A DNA stretch of 64,000 nt from Luteibacter sp. dw_328 (GTDB lineage Bacteria; Pseudomonadota; Gammaproteobacteria; Xanthomonadales; Rhodanobacteraceae). Below the pieces are notes generated by a model that saw only the letters and a program-made list of their open reading frames with translations, had not been told where the DNA came from and did no database searches. Position 1 is the first letter of the stretch. Every line of letters begins with the position of its first letter. Shown here in pieces: positions 60,001 through 64,000 of this stretch. A program made the translations under genes and the position numbers. Location of the stretch: contig NZ_JAAVUW010000005.1 of assembly GCF_018449605.1 (NCBI RefSeq), positions 372,001 through 436,000 on the forward strand, read 5' to 3'.

Positions 60001-61019
60001 GTTATCAGTGGACCGTAGTACTGGCCGGCGTAGCTACCGGCGCCGGTGTTGTAGCTGCCGCTCGCGGTCTGTGTCTGTAACGTCTGCCAGGCGACACGTA
60101 CCGAGCCGTCCGCAAGGCTGGCGAAAACACGTCCCACCGCCGCGCGCGCGTTGAGGTTTCGCGTCCGGTAGTAGCTGTACCAGATGGCGAAGTTCTGCTG
60201 GATCGCCGCCGATTCATTGGCGACAAGGTGGAATGTACAGGTCGCGTCGTTAGTGGGCTGCGTGCACACATAGTAGAAGCCGCCGGTGTTGGCGCTTGTC
60301 TGGGTGGTGACCAACGTGCAGGTGGTCACCCGCGAGCTCAACACGCAGGTGGCCACCGTGACACTGCCATCGCTGTTGGTGGTCGTTTTCGTGCCGAGCA
60401 CGCCGTTGAAGAGCCCGCAGAGGAGCCCTGAACACGTCGTCGTCGTGCTGGTGGAAGTGGTTCCTCGCACCGACGCCGGGATGTCCATCTGCGGGCAATT
60501 GCCGTTCACGTACCACGTCGTGAGCTCATTGGCGTTTCGCGAACACGGCGAGTTACCCGCCAGGGTGTTGGCAAGAAACCCGGCGTAGAACGCGGCGCTG
60601 AGGTCGACCACGATAGGACTGAGATACTTGCTGCTGCCGGGTGACCAACACTTCTTGGTCAAGGTGTTTGCGCAGTAGCCATCGCGCCATGCTGCCTTGA
60701 ACGTCGGCGTGCCCAGGGGAGCGCCACTCGCATCCGGCGGGATCACGTAGGTGATCGTCGGATCGAAGTAGATCGGGTTGCCCTGCGCGGAGTAGTAGTA
60801 CTTCGAGGCGGTGTTGTCGTCCATCGAATCGGGAATCGACGTGGAGTTCATCGAGCCGGAATCGTCGAACGTCACCACGATGTTGGGTGCCACCTTCGAG
60901 GTGACGCCGGGCGGCGTCTTGCTCACGGTGACGGTGCCGGCCGTGACCGCGGACGCGGCCAGCAGCCATGCGATCGCTGCGACGAGAAGGACAGCCCACG
61001 AGAGGAGGGGTTTCTGCAT
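57099..61019 (-). CDS. pilY1: Type IV pilus tip adhesin PilY1
   Basis: A 1306-residue protein starting at ATG 61019 (signal peptide MQKPLLSWAVLLVAAIAWLLAASAVTA); the frame is open further upstream but overlaps pilX. The N-terminal part has a von Willebrand A-like MIDAS (NIVVTFDDSGSMN, about residues 46-58) and several Cys pairs. The C-terminal third is a seven-bladed PilY1 propeller with a Ca-binding loop G-D-Y-D-G-D-Q-V-A-D-V-A-F-A-G-D-L-D-G-N at about 1060-1080. It caps the pilus tip, senses surfaces and controls extension. Confidence 0.93.
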   Translation of the reverse strand: MQKPLLSWAVLLVAAIAWLLAASAVTAGTVTVSKTPPGVTSKVAPNIVVTFDDSGSMNSTSIPDSMDDNTASKYYYSAQGNPIYFDPTITYVIPPDASGAPLGTPTFKAAWRDGYCANTLTKKCWSPGSSKYLSPIVVDLSAAFYAGFLANTLAGNSPCSRNANELTTWYVNGNCPQMDIPASVRGTTSTSTTTTCSGLLCGLFNGVLGTKTTTNSDGSVTVATCVLSSRVTTCTLVTTQTSANTGGFYYVCTQPTNDATCTFHLVANESAAIQQNFAIWYSYYRTRNLNARAAVGRVFASLADGSVRVAWQTLQTQTASGSYNTGAGSYAGQYYGPLITTSQILELANATSCVPTSTADTCWRSQFMNWLYGAPASGGTPTRVATQVAGDFYKRALKTSPNAQDPYWNGSTSTPGELSCRKNFNMLVTDGYWNGDSPAKGTSLDSVGLTLPDGTTYATSGTPSKIFWNQVGTTNPSLADIAFSYWANDLRTDLANNVPAYYPDLTTGVTGTSTTVNLTTPGSNSEVYFNPANDPATWQHMSQYMVTMGISGTLTFPSDYTALRKGTKAWPTPDTGGGATNIDDTWHAALNSRGGYFSAADPTSLVSSLTTILSSVIASSSTSLTLSLSANVLTTNALAYYAGYNTIDWSGTLIARVVGSNGAVGAAVWLPAPPGDAGAFLTNRATNDPRFIATSTGPGAGKAITFAYTGLSTTEKAALDSSDGTGSTATTDSLGTKRVDWLTGVRTLEGTTFRTRSSLLGAIFGSQPAYVGAPNSGYGDSFSAGAPEAKAVAADPTMSYSTFLSKWATRPAAVYVGANDGMLHAFDARLASVSGAQPGRELWAYVPASVYANLPAQSRLTNFTFTPTVDGSPVTGDVFFNASSSLNNSTMGWHTLLVGSLRLGGRGVFGIDITDPSKATLNTSTAVASKVLWEFNSDSVAATGTPANLGYTFGTPVITRVAYDNGGGSVGRWVVLVPGGYFPDGNTSAAASNTYSSLFVLDAQTGTLLKEIRTPTGTGAVVSHGLTTPAVGDYDGDQVADVAFAGDLDGNVWRIDLSTAALASTTQSQGVSLLFKPATANAQSITTSPRLLADPTSTYFMVIFGTGRYLSTADTADTTIQALYGVRDPGTNVASPITLAGGNLTKQTMALDAATGAIGVTSNVVPATSSGWYLRLDTVAGERVVVTPALDSSNNTVTFSTLIPTANDPCTTSSSGSIIALDGTTGGAAFGVSIGSTVSFGSGYSLAGAHVLGAASSGSLYTSASLSGGTSYLPGQVPALGGSGTPVGESIPTARRRSWRILNGEN

Positions 61020-61030
61020 GAGGGGCGTCT

Positions 61031-61618
61031 TCAGGTCAGCGTACATGCGACAAGGTTCGGCGTGACGAAGGTGGATTCCGCAACGCGGATCGTGTTCGGA
61101 CTGCCGCCCGACGCTCGCGCCGTGATCCGGTACAGATAGAACTTGGCCGTTCCCGAACCGCTCGAGCCGGCTTCGGTCGCGGCGCTCGTGCCGCTTCCCG
61201 GCGGCAGGTCCTGACCGAGGAACTCGACGATGTACCACGGGTTGTGTGCCATGACGGCGGTAGACAGCGCCGCGTCCGCGGAAGCGGTGGTGTAGTCGAT
61301 GGCGACGCCGGAGCCCTTGTATTCGGTGGCGCCATCGGTGAGCCACACCGACGACCGGCGGAATGCGGTGACCTTGGCGCTGACCGTGGAGGGGTTGCTC
61401 GAGTTGTAACAGCCGATGGCGGCATTTCCGCTGAAAAGATTCCACTCCACGCCGCGCAGGGCGTTCTCCGCCGACCACTCTGCCTGCTGCGCGTTGCGCA
61501 TCGCTCCGGCCATGCGTTCCTGCAGGAGTGACCGTCCCGAGGTACTGATGGCGAGAATCGTCAACAGCAGCAGGAAGACCATCGCCAGGACCAGGACAAC
61601 GCCGCGTTGCGCGTTCAT
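61031..61618 (-). CDS. pilX: Type IV minor pilin assembly protein PilX
   Basis: A 195-residue protein with the PilX_N pattern MNAQRGVVLVLAMVFLLLLTILAISTSGRSLLQERMAGAMRNAQQAEWSAENALRGVE. It lacks the Glu-5 FTLxE signature of other pilins, as is usual for PilX. It overlaps pilW by 4 bases (ATGA at 61615-61618) and precedes pilY1 by 12 bases. Confidence 0.9.
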   Translation of the reverse strand: MNAQRGVVLVLAMVFLLLLTILAISTSGRSLLQERMAGAMRNAQQAEWSAENALRGVEWNLFSGNAAIGCYNSSNPSTVSAKVTAFRRSSVWLTDGATEYKGSGVAIDYTTASADAALSTAVMAHNPWYIVEFLGQDLPPGSGTSAATEAGSSGSGTAKFYLYRITARASGGSPNTIRVAESTFVTPNLVACTLT

Positions 61619-62928
61619 GGGTTGTAGTTCCGGATGGAGACCACCGCCGTGAACTCGCGACGGAGCATGTGATTGTCGAAGCCTTGCTGGCTCGGCATCA
61701 CGGCACGGCTGGTGTTGTCAGGCGCGGACAGGCCGACGACGCCGGTGTCCGGGTAGTACTGATATTGAAGTTCGGGTGCCCGCAGCGCGAAGAGGGGTAC
61801 CTGGCCATCCATGAGTATGTGCACCTCAATGCTCTTTACCGAACGCCACAGGCAACCTGGGTCGGTGCCGGTGACGGCAACCGTGGACGAGGGGCACACC
61901 GTGGCGCTGTCGATGTCCGCGGCGGTGCGATAGCTGGTGTTGCCCGCCGCGTCCATGACGCCGTAGAGAAAGTCGAGCCGCTCGATGCCCCGCACTACCT
62001 CGCCACTGACGCCGTTGACCCGGCGAATCAGCGCACCGGTCTTGTGACCGTTGTTGTCGTCGACCACCTGCAGGTAATACGACACCGTCTGGAAGTCGCG
62101 AGTGAAGTCGAAAAGCTTGGGGGTCACCCCTGAGGGCCTGGCGACAGCGCTGTAGTTGGACCCGGGCGTAAACGTCGTACCCGATGCCGTCGCCGAGAAC
62201 ACCTGCGCCGAGTTGCAGTCCGCAAGCATCATCAGGTCGCCCTTCGCGACGTTCGTCAGCGGTGGCTCCCCGGGCTGCGGGACGACCGTGAGGCTGGCGA
62301 CCGTGGTGCCACTGAGTGCGATGGTGCTGTTGATGCCATCCAGCACCCAGCCACGTGCGCCGTCCAGGTAGCGCAGGGTGAGCACGCTGCTGCCTGGCAC
62401 GCGGTTACCCAGGGTGGTTCCTTGTTGGGGGATTCCCACGCCCTTGGGGTCGGCGGGATCCACGGGAGTACATGCCGACACGGTGCAGTCGTATCCGCGC
62501 AGCGACACGAAGGAAGGCATGGTGAAGGCCGCCAGGGGTGAGGCCGGATAGGTGTTGCCCCCACTCGTCGCGCCCCACGCGGTCGTGTTGTCGTTGAGTG
62601 CCGCCTGGAAGACGGCGCCGGAGACCAGCACCTTGGGTGCGCGCAGGTAGCGGTCCAGTGACACGACCCCGTTGGAGAGGGTGGACGACTGGCCACCCAT
62701 GTTCGAGCAGTACTGGGCGTTGGTCATGCGCAGATCGGTCGTCAATGCCGTCATGGCGAACCGGCCTTCTTCCTGCAGCTTCGCCAGTTGGGTCTGGACC
62801 AGGCTGCTGGTCGACGTCGCAAGGAAAGCGCTGACGATGCCGCCGGCGACGATCACGCCCAGGGCCATGGCGACCATCAGTTCGACGAGCGTGAAGCCAC
62901 GGACGGCGCGGACGTCGGCGACGGTCAT
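61615..62928 (-). CDS. pilW: Type IV minor pilin PilW
   Basis: A 437-residue pre-pilin from ATG 62928, whose ATGA overlaps the pilV stop. The signal MTVADVRAVRG|FTLVELMVAMALGVIVAGGIVSAFLATSTSSLVQTQLAKLQEEGRFAMTALTTDLR is typical of PilW (long N-helix, EExGRFA), and the remaining ~350 residues form a large beta domain with several Cys. Unusually long, as PilW proteins often are. Part of the pilV-W-X-Y1-E operon. Confidence 0.9.
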   Translation of the reverse strand: MTVADVRAVRGFTLVELMVAMALGVIVAGGIVSAFLATSTSSLVQTQLAKLQEEGRFAMTALTTDLRMTNAQYCSNMGGQSSTLSNGVVSLDRYLRAPKVLVSGAVFQAALNDNTTAWGATSGGNTYPASPLAAFTMPSFVSLRGYDCTVSACTPVDPADPKGVGIPQQGTTLGNRVPGSSVLTLRYLDGARGWVLDGINSTIALSGTTVASLTVVPQPGEPPLTNVAKGDLMMLADCNSAQVFSATASGTTFTPGSNYSAVARPSGVTPKLFDFTRDFQTVSYYLQVVDDNNGHKTGALIRRVNGVSGEVVRGIERLDFLYGVMDAAGNTSYRTAADIDSATVCPSSTVAVTGTDPGCLWRSVKSIEVHILMDGQVPLFALRAPELQYQYYPDTGVVGLSAPDNTSRAVMPSQQGFDNHMLRREFTAVVSIRNYNP

Positions 62929-63443
62929 GGCTGGAAGTTCCATACGTAGGATCGCGTCACCACCGCCTGATGGGTGCTGTCGCCGGCGGCGCGCTCGGTC
63001 CAGTTGATCTGCATGACGCAGTTGCCGGCATAAGGCGGCCGGACGAGCAGTTGGGTAGGGTCGGGCGTGGCGCCATTGGTGCAGGCAATGGAGGCGGTCG
63101 CATTGGGCAGGAAAGCCGTGAGCTGGCTACTCCATAGGTACTGGTCGCGCAGAGCGAGCTTTGCCGGGGTGCAGGCACTCGCTGTCGTGCACGCCTGGGT
63201 GCCGGTCAGCGGATAGGTCGTGGAGTTATAACCGCCTGACCAGACGCCGAGCGGGTTCGCACGCATACGATCGGCCATGCCCATGGCGATGAACTCGGCC
63301 TGGGTACGTTGATAACCGACCTGATTCGAGCGCAGCGAGGTGATCAGCAGCCCAGCGAGGCCAATGAGACCGACACTGAACACCAGTACCGCCATCATGA
63401 CCTCGATCAGAGACACGCCTCTGACATGTCTCGCCGAAGCCAT
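62925..63443 (-). CDS. pilV: Type IV minor pilin PilV
   Basis: A 172-residue pre-pilin starting at ATG 63443 with GAGG 8-11 bases upstream (a TTG at 63455 is less likely). MASARHVRG|VSLIEVMMAVLVFSVGLIGLAGLLITSLRSNQVGYQRTQAEFIAMGMADRMRANPLGV is the canonical PilV start, with SLIEVMMAVLVFSVGLLG. It heads the operon; the upstream 320 bp (63444-63765) hold the divergent promoters of this operon and the next gene but no further gene. Confidence 0.92.
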   Translation of the reverse strand: MASARHVRGVSLIEVMMAVLVFSVGLIGLAGLLITSLRSNQVGYQRTQAEFIAMGMADRMRANPLGVWSGGYNSTTYPLTGTQACTTASACTPAKLALRDQYLWSSQLTAFLPNATASIACTNGATPDPTQLLVRPPYAGNCVMQINWTERAAGDSTHQAVVTRSYVWNFQP

Positions 63444-63765
63444 AAGAATCCTCAATGCATAAACACAACTCAGGTTAGGCCGCCGCGCGCCGCGCCTATA
63501 CGTCGTTTCGGCAGGGTATAGGTATTGCCCGCAAAATACGTCGTAATAACCTGATTTTTATCGTTTTGTTTATGCGCTTTTGCAGGATATTTCACGACTG
63601 TGGACAGCACGCGAAAGGAACCACGAACAGTGGCGATTCCGGGCAAAGCCAACGAAACCGGCCGGTGCTGAAATTGGATAGCACGATATTTCACCGTGCA
63701 CGACTGAAATGAAATGTCGGTTCGGCCGGTTTACTGGGCACTACCAACGCACAAGGAGCTCCACC

Positions 63766-64000
63766 ATGTTCCGTTCCCTGATCCGCACGGCCCTGTTCGC
63801 GGCCATCGCCGTCAGCCCGGCCGCCTTCGCTGCCGACAAGCCGACCATCGTCCTGGTCCACGGCGCGTTCGCTGATTCGTCCAGCTGGAACGGCGTGATC
63901 GGCCAGCTGCACAAGGACGGCTACACCGTCGTCGCCGCACCCAACGAACTGCGCAGCGTGAAGACGGACGCCGCCGAGGTGGCCACCCTCGTCGCCAGCA
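63766..64000 (+). CDS. Secreted alpha/beta hydrolase, N-terminal part (cut by window edge)
   Basis: The first 78 codons of a gene that runs off the right edge, with AAGGAG 6-11 bases upstream of the ATG. Signal peptide MFRSLIRTALFAAIAVSPAAFAA, then KPTIVLVHGAFADSSSWNGVIGQLHKDGYTVVAAPNELRSVKTDAAEVATLVAS. TIVLVHGAFADSSSW is the first strand and oxyanion loop of a salicylate-/pheophorbide-type alpha/beta hydrolase family common in Luteibacter and Xanthomonas. The catalytic Ser and His lie beyond the edge. Confidence 0.9.
   Translation, partial: MFRSLIRTALFAAIAVSPAAFAADKPTIVLVHGAFADSSSWNGVIGQLHKDGYTVVAAPNELRSVKTDAAEVATLVAS

Noticed and set aside
61020-61478. Upstream extension of PilY1 to 61478
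   Set aside because: It would overlap most of pilX in another frame; the signal peptide begins at 61019.

Overview
This is a high-GC gammaproteobacterial chromosome segment. The Xanthomonadales-type TonB receptors (an Oar-like receptor and a large receptor of the carbohydrate-utilisation type), the short 'GTAGGAGCCGATTCATCGGCGA' palindromes and the minor-pilin cluster point to Rhodanobacteraceae/Xanthomonadaceae, most likely Luteibacter or a close relative (Dyella, Rhodanobacter). That placement is inference from gene content; no rRNA or tRNA gene was found.

Layout. 1-4200: the start of a 2Fe-2S molybdenum-hydroxylase small subunit (cut by the window edge), a TetR regulator, a LysR regulator divergent from an NAD(P)H:quinone/alcohol dehydrogenase, and a secreted GH43 glycosidase. 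4245-8464: a siderophore-type TonB receptor behind a Fur-box-like site, a 1.1 kb gene-poor stretch with two copies of a ~165 bp terminator-ended element, and a secreted Fes/IroE-like esterase. 8525-13846: an M24 peptidase-like protein and an emrA-emrB-OMF-tetR drug-efflux operon. 13992-15961: nitronate monooxygenase and a DgoR-like GntR regulator. 16161-22126: TonB receptor, aldose 1-epimerase and GH36 alpha-galactosidase, which together look like an alpha-galactoside uptake and degradation locus, followed by an AraC regulator broken by an in-frame TGA just before its conserved C-terminus.

22845-36138: a truncated propeller-sensor fragment, a secreted epoxide hydrolase, a 3083-residue autotransporter built from about 22 beta-strand repeats, and a TolC-like protein. 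36316-41436: a small hypothetical gene, a 370 bp stretch dense in inverted repeats, a winged-helix Fic protein whose catalytic His is Gln, four evenly spaced 23-bp palindromes upstream of it, a TonB-like proline-rich protein, an ECF sigma factor, a ClpP paralogue and a DUF1330 protein. 41506-49549: a short-chain dehydrogenase, a small TonB_C-like protein, a lipid/quinone-flavoured group (desaturase, Coq4-like, DUF4166) divergent from arsR-ubiG-like genes, a tetR-pfpI pair with twin operators, a Tat-exported chloroperoxidase-like hydrolase and a membrane protein.

49773-64000: an Oar-like TonB receptor with promoter and terminator, an Rhs-tail remnant with a probable orphan immunity gene next to a PA0069-type radical SAM gene, an alpha/beta hydrolase, a complete minor-pilin operon (pilV-pilW-pilX-pilY1-pilE-fimU-like), and the start of another secreted alpha/beta hydrolase.

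The most unusual items are the Fic gene with its four-operator array and adjacent structured region, the Rhs remnant plus immunity gene, the duplicated RNA-like element between the siderophore genes, and the nonsense-interrupted AraC regulator.
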